58,040 nt of DNA from NCBI GenBank assembly GCA_001829495.1, contig MIBJ01000045.1, positions 109,919 through 167,958 of the forward strand. Reading direction: 5' to 3'. Below are positions 1 to 8,865 of the stretch, piece after piece (position 1 is the first letter of the stretch; every line of letters begins with the position of its first letter). The translations under genes and the position numbers were made by a program. This DNA is from Spirochaetes bacterium RBG_16_49_21. Lineage in GTDB: Bacteria; Spirochaetota; UBA4802; UBA5550. Under the pieces are notes generated by a model. The model had not been told where the DNA came from, did not search any database, and worked only from the letters and a program-made list of their open reading frames with translations.

Positions 1-12
1 CACGTGATATAT

Positions 13-1035
13 TCAGATCGCGTATGCGACGCCGACCTTGGCGTAAAAGCGGTGTACCTCGGCGCCGTTATACCAGGTCCGGGAAGGCACTATGCACCAG
101 TAGAAACCGCCGTTGAGGGTGAGCGGCCCCTTGGTGATGGTTGCCGAGAGGTACGGCGTGATGTCGCTGAACCCTTTCTTCAAGGGGGTCCGCGTCTGTT
201 TGATGCCGCCCCAAGTGATCGTCCGGGTCTGTCCGCTGTAGCTTACGCTCTCGGTCGTATCCGGCGCTCCGGAAGCCGCGTCCCACATCAGATTGTAGCG
301 CGTCAATCTCGCCGTGGTGCTGTAATAGTAACCGGCGGTGACGCCCAGGGTAACGAGCGCCTCTTTCGTCAGCACGAAGGGATGGCTCAGGCTGAGCCAT
401 ACGTAGTAATCGCCGCCCCGCTTGAACCCGGTATAATAATCGTGGGTCAGGCTGATGGTCGGGTTAACGAACGGGACGATCGGTAGCCCTACCGAAACGG
501 CCGTTGTCAGGAAGCTGATATCGACGTATGACACCCGGTTCAGGCCGTCCACCTGCGGCCGTGCATACTCCCGTGCATGGCGTGAGTTGAAATACCACCA
601 GTACCACACGCTCGCGCCGAGAGTAACCGCGTTGTTTATTGTATACGAGTAATCGGCGCCGAAATCGAGACTCTGGGCAGCGTAGGCGCCATAGTTGAAA
701 ATCAGTTTTTTGCGCACCAGTTCCGGCATTGAATTCACGAGAAAGGTATACTTGCCCGGTTTGTGCGAAAATCCGTTGAAGACCCAGCTGGATGCGATCT
801 CGCTGGACATCGAAAGAACCAATCCTGTGCCGAAGACCGTCCACGAAACCTTAGGGTAAAAGGCCCCGTCGCCGCTGAAAAACCTGGTGCCCCGCCACAG
901 GTAGTTGCTGTAATAATCGATCCCTGCAGCCAGGCCGACGGGTTCGCTCTTCTTATCCGCACCGGCCTTTTCCTCGGCGAATAGGGCGCTGAACAATAAT
1001 GGAACAAACAGTAATGTAATCATCATTTTTTTCAT
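13..1035 (-). CDS. Putative outer-membrane beta-barrel protein
   Basis: The protein is about 340 residues with a clear Sec signal peptide (MKKMMITLLFVPLLFSALFA). The mature part is rich in alternating aromatic and polar residues, with repeated Tyr/Trp/Gly strands. An early NYLWRGTRFF segment recalls TorF-type putative porins, where a similar YLWRG element follows the first strand. The chain ends in a hydrophobic strand. I chose ATG at 1035 because GGAGA precedes it by a few bases and the signal peptide begins there; a longer reading frame starts upstream but adds a non-signal stretch. It lies downstream of amtB-glnK on the same strand, so it may serve nitrogen-compound uptake, but that is inference. 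The substrate is unknown. Confidence 0.7.
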   Translation of the reverse strand: MKKMMITLLFVPLLFSALFAEEKAGADKKSEPVGLAAGIDYYSNYLWRGTRFFSGDGAFYPKVSWTVFGTGLVLSMSSEIASSWVFNGFSHKPGKYTFLVNSMPELVRKKLIFNYGAYAAQSLDFGADYSYTINNAVTLGASVWYWWYFNSRHAREYARPQVDGLNRVSYVDISFLTTAVSVGLPIVPFVNPTISLTHDYYTGFKRGGDYYVWLSLSHPFVLTKEALVTLGVTAGYYYSTTARLTRYNLMWDAASGAPDTTESVSYSGQTRTITWGGIKQTRTPLKKGFSDITPYLSATITKGPLTLNGGFYWCIVPSRTWYNGAEVHRFYAKVGVAYAI

Positions 1036-1120
1036 ACATAGTCTCCATGATATATTGAAAATATTATCAGCGTCACGGCATGAAATCCATGCACTGTTGC
1101 AGACATTCAAATCGTTTCTT

Positions 1121-1160
1121 CTCCGGATTCACCGGAGTGCGTCTTGCAGGCTTCGCCTGC
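1121..1160 (-). terminator. Two hairpins between glnK and the beta-barrel gene
   Basis: Two perfect short hairpins sit just downstream of glnK on the minus strand: GCAGGC-TTC-GCCTGC (1146-1160) and CTCCGG-ATTCA-CCGGAG (1121-1137). Neither is followed by a clean U-tract, so they may be weak termination or mRNA-stabilising structures. Confidence 0.4.
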
Positions 1161-1169
1161 TTGATGCGC

Positions 1170-1511
1170 TTAACCAATCGCTTCCGTTCCCTCCTCTTCC
1201 GTTCTTATCCTTATGCAATTATCGAGATGTATCACGAAGATCTTGCCGTCGCCTATTTTCCCGGTTTTCGCGCCGCGGATAACGGCCTTTATGGTTTTAT
1301 CCACGAAATCTTCATTCACTGCTATCTCGATCCTTACCTTTTGGAGAAGATTGACTTCTATGGGAATACCGCGGTAGGTTTCATGATACCCTCCCTGCTG
1401 GCCGCATCCCAGCGAATTGGTTACCGACATCTTGGTGACCTGATCCTTATACAGCTCCTGTTTGACATCGTTGAGCTTTTCCGGCTGAATATACGCTATT
1501 ATCAGTTTCAT
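1170..1511 (-). CDS. glnK: Nitrogen regulatory protein P-II
   Basis: This 113-residue P-II family protein is normal in length. It normally forms a trimer that senses 2-oxoglutarate and ATP/ADP and blocks AmtB by inserting its T-loop into the channel. Visible landmarks are the N-terminal [10 protein letters not shown] strand, the T-loop around residues 37-55, and the ATP-binding C-terminal signatures [11 protein letters not shown] and RIRT. The T-loop reads YRGIPIEV, so Tyr46 is present but position 51, the tyrosine uridylylated in E. coli GlnB/GlnK, is Ile. Uridylylation at the usual site is therefore not possible. The ATG at 1511 starts at the family N-terminus. It is 13 bases after the amtB stop, so the two form an operon. 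Confidence 0.95.
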   Translation of the reverse strand: MKLIIAYIQPEKLNDVKQELYKDQVTKMSVTNSLGCGQQGGYHETYRGIPIEVNLLQKVRIEIAVNEDFVDKTIKAVIRGAKTGKIGDGKIFVIHLDNCIRIRTEEEGTEAIG

Positions 1512-1524
1512 CGTTTTTCCTCCT

Positions 1525-2883
1525 TTATTGATTCCGGAATATCTGGAACCCGGAATACGATTCCATGCCATGTTCTTCTATATCCAGGCCCTTAAGCTCT
1601 TCCTCGCGGGAAACCCTGAGGCCCACCGTCTTTTTGATGATGAAGAACAGGATTCCCGTGGTTACGAACACCCAGGCCATCACGGACACGACGCCCAGCG
1701 CCTGTATTCCGAGCAATTTAAATCCGCCCCCGTTCAGCAGCCCGTTCGCGCCGCCGAACTTGGCGTTGCCGAAAACGCCGACCAGGAGCGTACCCAATGC
1801 GCCGCATACGCCGTGAACCGATATCGCGCCCACGGGGTCGTCGATCTTCAATACGAAATCGAAAAACTGGACCGAGAGCACCACCACGACACCCGCGATG
1901 AGGCCGATGATGATCGCGCTGACGGGGGAAACGAAATTGCATCCCGCCGTAATGGCCACCAGGCCGGCCAGCGCGCCGTTCAGGCTCATGCTCACATCCG
2001 GTTTTCCGGTCTGTAGCCAGATAAGCGCCATTGCCGCGAGCGCTCCGGCAGCAGCCGCGAGGTTTGTGTTGATGGCGATAAAGGCTATTGACGGGGTCGC
2101 CGCTGTAGTGCTTCCGGGGTTAAAGCCGAACCATCCGAACCAGAGAATGAATACGCCCAGCGCGGCCAGGGGAATATTGTGGCCCGGAATGGCCTTTGCC
2201 CTGCCGTCGGGCCCGTATTTGCCATACCGCGGTCCCAGGAACATCGCTCCCATCATGGACGCCACACCGCCGACCATATGCACGACCGTAGAGCCGGCAA
2301 AGTCCTGAAATCCGAGCTTCGCCAGCCATCCGGTTGCGTTCCAAATCCAGTGCCCCGAGACCGGATAGATCACCGCCGAAATCACCAGGCTGTAAATGAG
2401 ATACGCGATAAATTTCGTCCTTTCAGCCATGGCGCCCGACACGATAGTAGCCGCGGTGGCGGCGAACACGAGCTGGAAAAGAAAGTACGCGTACTGCCAC
2501 AGTCCGCCGTTCCCGCCGTCGGCGTCAGGCTGAGGGGACGCGTGCGAAACAAGGAAGTCCGTTGTGCCGAACAATCCGAGCCTGGTCGCGCCGAACATGA
2601 TCCCATAACCGAATATAAAAAACGCTATGGAGCCCATGCAAAAATCGAAGAGATTTTTCATCATGATGTTTCCGGCGTTTTTCGCCCGGGTAAAGCCCGT
2701 TTCCACCATGGCAAAACCGGCCTGCATAAAAAAAACTAAAAACGCGGTCACCATAATCCATACGAAATCCGCGGGAGAGTGCAGTTCCTTCGGCGCGGAT
2801 GCAACCGCTTCTTCCGCGAACAGCGCGGGAAGCAACACCGCGATCGATACTGCAAACACCGTCATTCTGATTACCCATTTCAT
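1525..2883 (-). CDS. amtB: Ammonium transporter
   Basis: A 452-residue Amt/Mep/Rh channel that carries ammonium across the inner membrane. A cleavable-looking signal (residues 1-23, ending LFA) precedes the first core helix, as in many bacterial Amts. The twin pore histidines are visible in STVVHMVGG (His202) and AISVHGVCG (His357). The ERTKF and GHWIW segments are also typical. It is transcribed with glnK from a sigma-54-type promoter about 40 bases upstream. The C-terminal cytoplasmic tail, with [13 protein letters not shown], matches the AmtB tail needed for P-II contact. Confidence 0.97.
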   Translation of the reverse strand: MKWVIRMTVFAVSIAVLLPALFAEEAVASAPKELHSPADFVWIMVTAFLVFFMQAGFAMVETGFTRAKNAGNIMMKNLFDFCMGSIAFFIFGYGIMFGATRLGLFGTTDFLVSHASPQPDADGGNGGLWQYAYFLFQLVFAATAATIVSGAMAERTKFIAYLIYSLVISAVIYPVSGHWIWNATGWLAKLGFQDFAGSTVVHMVGGVASMMGAMFLGPRYGKYGPDGRAKAIPGHNIPLAALGVFILWFGWFGFNPGSTTAATPSIAFIAINTNLAAAAGALAAMALIWLQTGKPDVSMSLNGALAGLVAITAGCNFVSPVSAIIIGLIAGVVVVLSVQFFDFVLKIDDPVGAISVHGVCGALGTLLVGVFGNAKFGGANGLLNGGGFKLLGIQALGVVSVMAWVFVTTGILFFIIKKTVGLRVSREEELKGLDIEEHGMESYSGFQIFRNQ

Positions 2884-2921
2884 AGTATCCTCCGTTAAAA
2901 TTTGCGAGATGCCTTATTATA

Positions 2922-2938
2922 ATGCAAGATGCGTGCCA
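2922..2938 (-). promoter_or_regulatory. Sigma-54 (-24/-12) promoter of amtB-glnK
   Basis: Read on the minus strand, TGGCACG-CATC-TTGCAT matches the sigma-54 consensus TGGCACG-N4-TTGC(A/T) at every key base. The -12 element lies about 39 bases upstream of the amtB start. amtB-glnK operons are classic sigma-54 targets, and the adjacent gene encodes a sigma-54 activator. Confidence 0.9.
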
Positions 2939-3118
2939 CAATCTTTATGAATTGGGAGAGAATGACGCACTATAATGAAAGTTAACATGGATGTAACGAT
3001 ACGAATGAAAATGTGCTGAAACATATCGGGGTTGTTTATAAAAGGCGGATTAATTTTTCCTGATAAAGCCGCAGAGCCATTGCTGGTTCGGTAAAAAGTT
3101 ACCTTAATGTATGTTATC

Positions 3119-3145
3119 TGTTTTCGAAGCTACATTGATGTAGCT
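3119..3145. promoter_or_regulatory. Possible upstream activator site (NifA-type) with overlapping palindrome
   Basis: TGT-N10-ACA, the NifA upstream activator consensus, occurs at 3119-3134, about 180 bases upstream of the sigma-54 promoter of amtB. It overlaps a perfect inverted repeat, AGCTACAT-TG-ATGTAGCT (3128-3145). Six fixed bases can arise by chance in a region this size, so this is suggestive only. The 306-base stretch 2884-3189 otherwise holds only the promoter and a GC-rich hairpin after nifA. Confidence 0.4.
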
Positions 3146-3167
3146 GTATTACGGCAAACCCGGCGCA

Positions 3168-3190
3168 GGGGCGGGTTTCAACCCCGCCCC
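3168..3190 (-). terminator. GC-rich hairpin at the end of the NifA-like gene
   Basis: GGGGCGGG-TTTCAAC-CCCGCCCC forms a perfect 8-bp stem that touches the stop codon of the NifA-like gene. It is followed on the minus strand by little T, so it may be a dispersed GC-rich repeat rather than a classical terminator. Confidence 0.4.
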
Positions 3191-4740
3191 TACCGGAAAC
3201 GTTTCAGATCAATGCCGTACTTTTCGACCCTGAGGCCCATGATGCGCTCGGTAATGCCGAGCGCGCGGGCCGCCTTTGCCATGTTCCCCTGCGAGCGCTT
3301 CAGCTCTTCTATAATGATCTCTTTCTCGATGACCGCAATCATATCCTTGAGGCTTCCCTTGGCGCCTTCCGCCGGGTTGTCCGCCTTCTGGAGAGAAGGC
3401 GGAAGATGGTAGCTGTGAATGACCCCGTCGGTGCTCAGGATCACCGCGCGCTCGATGCAGTTCTCAAGCTCGCGCACGTTGCCGGGCCAGTGGTAGGACA
3501 TCAGCATATCGATGGCCGGGGTCGAGATACGCGCAACGCTCTTGCCGAGCTCCGTGCCGTACTTTTCGATGAAATGGTCCGCGAGGAGCATGACGTCGGT
3601 CTTCCGCTCCCGCAGGGGCGGGACCACGATCGGAAAAACGTTCAGGCGGTAATACAGATCCTCCCTGAAACGGCCGGCCCGCATGAGCGATTCGAGGTCC
3701 CGGTTGGTCGCCGTGATGATCCGCGCGTTCACCGTGATGGTGCTCATCCCGCCGATCCGCTCGAACTCCTTTTCCTGAATGACCCGCAGCAGCTTGGTCT
3801 GAACCGAAACGGGAAGGTCGCCGATCTCATCCAGGAAGATCGTGCCGCCGTCGGACAGCTCGAACCTTCCCTTGCGGGAGGCGACCGCGCCGGTGAAGGC
3901 GCCCCGCTCAGAACCGAAGAGCTCGCTCTCGATGAGCGTTTCCGGCAGGGCCGCGCAGTTCACCTTGATGAAGGGCTTGCCGGCCCGCTTCGACGAAAAA
4001 TGTATCGCCGCCGCCACCTTTTCCTTGCCGACGCCGCTCTCGCCGAGGATGAGCACGGTGGTCGCCGCGTCGCATACCTTTTCGATAAGGGCGTATATCT
4101 CCTTCATCGCCCCCGAATTGCCGATGATGGTGTCCGGCCGGCGCTGGAGCATCAGCTCGTCGTGGAGACGCCGGTTCTCATCACGGAGCTTCTCCATCTC
4201 CTCCTGCGCGAGCTGCCGCAGCCGCACCGCCTGGGAAATGCTCGATGAAATGATCGTCATGAACCTGACGTCTTCATCGAGGGACACCGATTCGTTGAAC
4301 AAACGGTCGGCAGACAGAGCCCCGATGACCTCGCTTCCGATCTTTATCGGCACGCAGATAAACGCGATATCGCGCCTGTCCATGTCCCTGCGCGCGCCGG
4401 TCCGGTCCAGAAACAGGGGCTCGTCCGATATCCGGGGAACCACAACCGGCTTTCCCGTCTCGACCACCTTCCCGGTTATTCCTTCCCCGAGGCGGTATTT
4501 TCCCTTCGCCTGCTCCCCGGGCGAGAGGCCGTACGATTCCTCGATGACTATTTCTTCGGTTTTGCGGTTCAGAACCGTGAGGGATCCGCGCAGCATGCCC
4601 ATATGTTTCGCCATCATCGTGAGAATCGGGTGCAGCACGGTTTTGAGGTCCAGCGTTTCGCTCAATGCGCTGCTGATATCGAAGAGGAGGGAGAGCTCCC
4701 GTATTCCCCGGGTTGATCCGTTTTCAGTATCAGATATCAT
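3190..4740 (-). CDS. nifA: NifA-like sigma-54-dependent activator (GAF-AAA+-Fis)
   Basis: This 516-residue regulator has an N-terminal GAF domain (roughly residues 20-170), a coiled linker, a central AAA+ sigma-54 activation domain (about 190-420) with Walker A GESGVGKE and the sigma-54-contacting GAFTGA loop, the LDEIGDLP Walker B, and a C-terminal Fis-type helix-turn-helix (GNMAKAARALGITER). This order is that of NifA, AnfA or VnfA, and not of NtrC, because there is no receiver domain. I chose ATG at 4740 because GGAAG precedes it and the family begins there; the longer open frame runs into hisD. Its neighbour amtB has a sigma-54 promoter, so amtB-glnK is the obvious local target. No nitrogenase genes are in the window. 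Confidence 0.85.
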   Translation of the reverse strand: MISDTENGSTRGIRELSLLFDISSALSETLDLKTVLHPILTMMAKHMGMLRGSLTVLNRKTEEIVIEESYGLSPGEQAKGKYRLGEGITGKVVETGKPVVVPRISDEPLFLDRTGARRDMDRRDIAFICVPIKIGSEVIGALSADRLFNESVSLDEDVRFMTIISSSISQAVRLRQLAQEEMEKLRDENRRLHDELMLQRRPDTIIGNSGAMKEIYALIEKVCDAATTVLILGESGVGKEKVAAAIHFSSKRAGKPFIKVNCAALPETLIESELFGSERGAFTGAVASRKGRFELSDGGTIFLDEIGDLPVSVQTKLLRVIQEKEFERIGGMSTITVNARIITATNRDLESLMRAGRFREDLYYRLNVFPIVVPPLRERKTDVMLLADHFIEKYGTELGKSVARISTPAIDMLMSYHWPGNVRELENCIERAVILSTDGVIHSYHLPPSLQKADNPAEGAKGSLKDMIAVIEKEIIIEELKRSQGNMAKAARALGITERIMGLRVEKYGIDLKRFR

Positions 4741-4879
4741 GGGTTTCTTCCGTATCTGCAGTAATAATGAAATCGAGTTCGACGAATTTATATCAATATC
4801 GCCTACCTCAATTAATGAAATCAGGCCGTCACGGCACAAGCATAATAGCGGCGCTTCGATTAAATTTACATTATTGTAA

Positions 4880-6181
4880 TCATTCCTCGAACCGCACATT
4901 GACCGACCCGCCGTGCTTGTCCTGAAAGCCCTCAGCCCTGGACATGGCATTGACCGCATCTCTGGCTTTTGAAAGCGCTTCCGCCGAGAGCATCTGATAG
5001 GTGGTGCGGCGCATGAAGGTGTCGACTGAGGTTCCGGACGAGAAGCGGGCCGCTCCGCCCGTGGGAAGGATATGGTTCGTGCCCGAGTAGTAATCGCCGA
5101 CCGCGACCGGCGCGTAGTCGCCGAGAAAGAGCGACCCGACGTTTTTTATCCGGGGAAGATAATCCATCGGGTTATGGACCATGAATTCCATGTGCTCGGG
5201 TCCATACCTGTTGGAAAAATCAATGGCCTCGCCGATGCTGTCCGCGATCAATATGAGGCCGTTTTTTTCAATTGAAGCTTTTTTTATATCGTGCCTGCCG
5301 GAGCCTGAATCGATATCGCGTGCTATCTCATCAGCCACCGCAAGCGCCAGATCTTTCGACGTAGTGACCAGGATGGCGGTAGACATCTCGTCGTGCTCGG
5401 CCTGCGAGAGCAGGTCCCAGGCGACCCATTTCGGGTTCGCCCGTACGTCCGCTATCACGAGCACCTCGCTCGGCCCGGCGATCCCGTCTATCTGCACCGC
5501 TCCGAGGCTGTAGAGGTAGGCTTTAGCGGCCGACACATAGATGTTGCCCGGGCCCACGATGATATCCGCCTTGGCGATGCTCCCGGTGCCAAAGCCGGCT
5601 GCCGCGATACCCTGGGCGCCGCCCGACTTTATCACCGCACTGACCCCGAGCATCGCACACACGGCGCAGACGACGTCGGGCAAAAGGCCGTTTTTAGCCG
5701 GAGGCGTGACGAGCGTGATATTCTCAACGCCGGCGATCTGCGCTGGGATTGTTCCCATGAGCACCGACGAAGGGTACGATGCCGTGCCTCCGGGCACGTA
5801 AACCGCCGCGTTTTCTATGGGCTGGTGCAGCACGCCGAGGAGGGTGCCGTCTTCGCGCTTATGCAGGATGTTGCCGCGCATCTGGAGCCGGTGGAATTCC
5901 TCGATGTTTCGCTTCGCCTCGAGGAACGCGCCGTACAGGTCGTCCGGGACGTTCCGGCGCCCGGACTCGATCTCCTCCGGGGACGCGGTTAATGAATCGA
6001 GCCGCACGCCGTCGAATTTTTTCGTGTATTTTATGACCGCTCTGTCCCCGTTTTTTCTTACGTCATCCACGATCGGAATAACTGTTTTAAACATGGCCGC
6101 GGAAAAACCTTCAGCCATGCGATTGAAGAGCCGATGGAGCTCATTATCGGAAAGGTCGCTTAACTTTTTAATGGGGATCAT
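4880..6181 (-). CDS. hisD: Histidinol dehydrogenase
   Basis: The 433-residue enzyme oxidises L-histidinol to L-histidine in two NAD-dependent steps, the last steps of histidine synthesis. Family signatures are complete: the zinc-binding QAEHDE near residue 261, the catalytic Glu-His pair in YGPEHME near 328, and the C-terminal GDYYSGTNHILPTGG. The ATG at 6181 is preferred over an upstream TTG because GGGAG lies six bases before it. It follows nadE by 21 bases on the same strand, suggesting cotranscription. No other his genes are nearby. Confidence 0.96.
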   Translation of the reverse strand: MIPIKKLSDLSDNELHRLFNRMAEGFSAAMFKTVIPIVDDVRKNGDRAVIKYTKKFDGVRLDSLTASPEEIESGRRNVPDDLYGAFLEAKRNIEEFHRLQMRGNILHKREDGTLLGVLHQPIENAAVYVPGGTASYPSSVLMGTIPAQIAGVENITLVTPPAKNGLLPDVVCAVCAMLGVSAVIKSGGAQGIAAAGFGTGSIAKADIIVGPGNIYVSAAKAYLYSLGAVQIDGIAGPSEVLVIADVRANPKWVAWDLLSQAEHDEMSTAILVTTSKDLALAVADEIARDIDSGSGRHDIKKASIEKNGLILIADSIGEAIDFSNRYGPEHMEFMVHNPMDYLPRIKNVGSLFLGDYAPVAVGDYYSGTNHILPTGGAARFSSGTSVDTFMRRTTYQMLSAEALSKARDAVNAMSRAEGFQDKHGGSVNVRFEE

Positions 6182-6202
6182 GGTCAACTCCCGGAATTTT
6201 TT

Positions 6203-7846
6203 TTACGGCCTGAACCGCTGCGCGATCGGGATCCTTCTTCCTACGCCGAAGGCCTTTGCCGTAACCTTGATCCCGGGAGCAGCCTGGCGCCGCTTGTATT
6301 CGTTGATATTGATCGTGTGGAGAATCTTCCGCACCAGCTCTTCCGGAAATCCGGCGGACACGATTTCTTCGGCCGACTTCCGGTCTTCGATGTACAGGTC
6401 CAGGATACGGTCCAGAATCTCATAGGGCGGAAGCGTGTCCTGGTCTTTCTGGTTTTCCCGAAGCTCGGCGGACGGCGGCTTGGTGAAGCATGCCTCGGGG
6501 ATCATTTTCCACTTGGCATTGATGTGGCCGGCAAGTTCGTACACAAGGGTCTTCGGCAGGTCGGATATGGCCGCGAGCCCCCCGGACATGTCGCCGTACA
6601 AAGTGCAGTAGCCCATGGCAAGCTCGGACTTGTTGCCCGTGGATAAAACCAGGCTTTTCTCCTTGTTGCTTATCGCCATCAGCAGATTCCCGCGGATGCG
6701 CGCCTGAATATTTTCCTCGGTAACATCCTCCTTCTTCCTTTCGAACACGGATGCGAGATCCGTGCGGTACCGGTCGAACAGCTCCCTGATGGGGATGGTC
6801 TCAAGGCGTATGCCCAGGTTCGCGGCGAGCGCCCGCGAGTCTTCGATGCTGCCGGCGGAGGAATAGATGGACGGCATGGTGACGCCGGTTACGTTTTCAG
6901 GGCCGAGCGCCTGGACCGCCAGCACCGCGGTAAGGGCCGAGTCGATGCCGCCGGAGAGTCCGATCACGACCTTGCGGAAGCCGCACTTGTGCACATAGTC
7001 ATGGATTCCGAGGATGAGGGCGCGGTGTATCTCTTCGATTTCGTCCTCCCGGATTTTGATCTCGGTCTCGGAAGAGTCGTCGACGACGGCCAGATCCTCT
7101 TCAAAGGGCCGTGCATGGCCGATCAGTTTTCCCCGATGATTGTAGACAACGCTGTTGCCGTCAAAAACCAGGCTGTCGTTCCCGCCGACCTGGTTCACGT
7201 ACACCACGGTGAGCGAATTTTTCCTCGCGATCTCCGAGAGCATCATCCTCTTGAACCTGTTTTTGCCCCTCATGAAGGGGGATGCGTTTATGCTTATGAT
7301 CATGTCGGATTTCTTGTCGACCAGAATCTTTACTGGATCGATGTCATATCTTCTGTTGTCCGTAAATTTGTTCTCATCCAGATCGAGGGCGTTCCATATG
7401 TCCTCGCATACGGTGACCCCGATTGAGCGCTCCATGTGTTTGACGACCGTCTGCTCCGTGCAGCTCGAGAAATAGCGGTCCTCGTCAAACACGTCGTAGG
7501 TGGGAAGCAGGGTCTTGTAATGCCGTGAGATTATTTCGCCGTTCCGCATAAAGGCGGCTGCGTTATACAGCGGGGGTGATTTTTCATTGTTCGGCTCAAC
7601 ATAACCGCAGATGATTGATATTCCTTTTGTGTGATCCGCGATCTCCTTGATGGCAGCCAGGTTGTCGGCCACCAGCTTCGGGTTTTCCAGAAGGTCCATC
7701 GGCGGATATCCGATGGTAGCCATTTCAGGGAACACGACGATATCCGCATCGTGCGACCTGGCGCGCTTGATAAATGATATGATCTTCTCTTTATTGCCGG
7801 CTATGTCCGCGATTGTGGGATTTATCTGCGCCAGTGCGATTCTCAT
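6203..7846 (-). CDS. nadE: Glutamine-dependent NAD+ synthetase
   Basis: The 547-residue two-domain enzyme makes NAD+ from nicotinate adenine dinucleotide using glutamine-derived ammonia. The N-terminal nitrilase-type glutaminase domain shows the Glu (VVFPEMATIGYPP), Lys (HYKTLLPTYDVFDE) and Cys (GVTVCEDIW, near 146) triad. The C-terminal synthetase domain shows the P-loop VVIGLSGGIDSALTA near residue 295. The length is typical of the glutamine-dependent form. It leads a likely nadE-hisD unit. Confidence 0.97.
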   Translation of the reverse strand: MRIALAQINPTIADIAGNKEKIISFIKRARSHDADIVVFPEMATIGYPPMDLLENPKLVADNLAAIKEIADHTKGISIICGYVEPNNEKSPPLYNAAAFMRNGEIISRHYKTLLPTYDVFDEDRYFSSCTEQTVVKHMERSIGVTVCEDIWNALDLDENKFTDNRRYDIDPVKILVDKKSDMIISINASPFMRGKNRFKRMMLSEIARKNSLTVVYVNQVGGNDSLVFDGNSVVYNHRGKLIGHARPFEEDLAVVDDSSETEIKIREDEIEEIHRALILGIHDYVHKCGFRKVVIGLSGGIDSALTAVLAVQALGPENVTGVTMPSIYSSAGSIEDSRALAANLGIRLETIPIRELFDRYRTDLASVFERKKEDVTEENIQARIRGNLLMAISNKEKSLVLSTGNKSELAMGYCTLYGDMSGGLAAISDLPKTLVYELAGHINAKWKMIPEACFTKPPSAELRENQKDQDTLPPYEILDRILDLYIEDRKSAEEIVSAGFPEELVRKILHTININEYKRRQAAPGIKVTAKAFGVGRRIPIAQRFRP

Positions 7847-8220
7847 TGCATCTCCTCCGAAATGAGTCTCAATAATAGAAGGTATAATTATTTTATCAAT
7901 TATTAATTTAGAGGGCGCGGATGCTCATCCCCGCCCTCGTGATGCGCATCTTCGCCTTCGGTGCCTTTGTCGCAGAAAAAAGGCTGTACATTATAATGCC
8001 TCACATTTTAATAAAATCAGGGGAGTAATAATTTTTCAATCTTAAATTTTTAAATATCAAGAGTGAAATTAAAACTGAACATTTATTATTTTTATAATAT
8101 AATTATTTTCTTAAATAAATTAATTATACCATCGGTTTTTAATTTTTCTGCTGGAATAATTTATATATTTTTTATTAAACCGAAGAATTTTGTAACCTGC
8201 TTATTGCCGGGAGGTCATTA
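7847..8220. other. AT-rich divergent intergenic region
   Basis: This gap separates the divergent nadE and marC genes. It holds a GC-rich hairpin (GAGGGCG at 7911-7917 pairing with CGCCCTC at 7932-7938) and a very AT-rich stretch from about 8030 to 8190 that probably carries the marC promoter. I see no gene or clear -35/-10 pair. Confidence 0.5.
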
Positions 8221-8853
8221 ATGGACGTATATTATATACCCACGGTTTTTTTTACTCTTTTTTTTGTTGTAGACCCGCTGGGTCTTATTCCGGTATTCCT
8301 GATGTATCTTTCAGGCTACCGGGACTCCAAAAGAAAGTGGATAATTTTTCGATCCATACTGATATCCACAGGGGTATCAGTTTTTTTTATTCTCCTGGGA
8401 AAATATCTGCTGAGATTTCTGGGGATATCATCCGGATCTTTTCTGGTAGCCGGAGGCATCCTCCTTTTTATCATTGCCATGGAAATGCTCCTGGGACAGG
8501 TTTCGCGGGTCAAGATGCGGTTTATCGGCGACGGCGAATCGCCTGAGGAGGACCGGGACGTTTCCGTATTCCCCCTTGCCATTCCGATGCTCTGCGGCCC
8601 GGGCAACATCGCTGCCCTGGTCATGTTCAGCACCCAGGCCGGCGGAGACATCGTGAAGGTCATGATTATCATGATTGTTTCCGTTACGGTTTTCATTATA
8701 GCCATGCTCGTTATGTTTTTTTCAGGATATATCGGCAGCGCCCTGGGCGACACCGGCATATCCATCATACAGAAACTCATGGGGCTTATTCTATCGGCCA
8801 TGTCCGTGCAATTCATACGCAACGGCCTGTCCGAGCTCGGAATAATACGCTAG
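8221..8853 (+). CDS. MarC family integral membrane protein
   Basis: The 210-residue protein has about six hydrophobic helices and the MarC/UPF0056 signatures: an N-terminal FFVVDPLGLIPVFL, a central FPLAIPMLCGPGNIAALV and a C-terminal MGLILSAMSVQFIRNGL. MarC proteins sit in the inner membrane; their function is not settled, although transport has been proposed. The start follows GGGAGGT by a few bases. It is 12 bases before an AsmA-like gene and probably shares its transcript. Confidence 0.9.
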   Translation: MDVYYIPTVFFTLFFVVDPLGLIPVFLMYLSGYRDSKRKWIIFRSILISTGVSVFFILLGKYLLRFLGISSGSFLVAGGILLFIIAMEMLLGQVSRVKMRFIGDGESPEEDRDVSVFPLAIPMLCGPGNIAALVMFSTQAGGDIVKVMIIMIVSVTVFIIAMLVMFFSGYIGSALGDTGISIIQKLMGLILSAMSVQFIRNGLSELGIIR

Positions 8854-8865
8854 TCGGGGACTGCC

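Noticed and set aside
2960..3060. Second sigma-54 site upstream of amtB
   Set aside because: I looked for another TGGCAC-N5-TTGC in both directions and found none.
3406..4879. Long open frames on the plus strand opposite the NifA-like gene (280 and 345 codons)
   Set aside because: They are shadows of the GC-rich nifA codons: no start site, no family pattern, and the minus strand encodes a complete AAA+ regulator.
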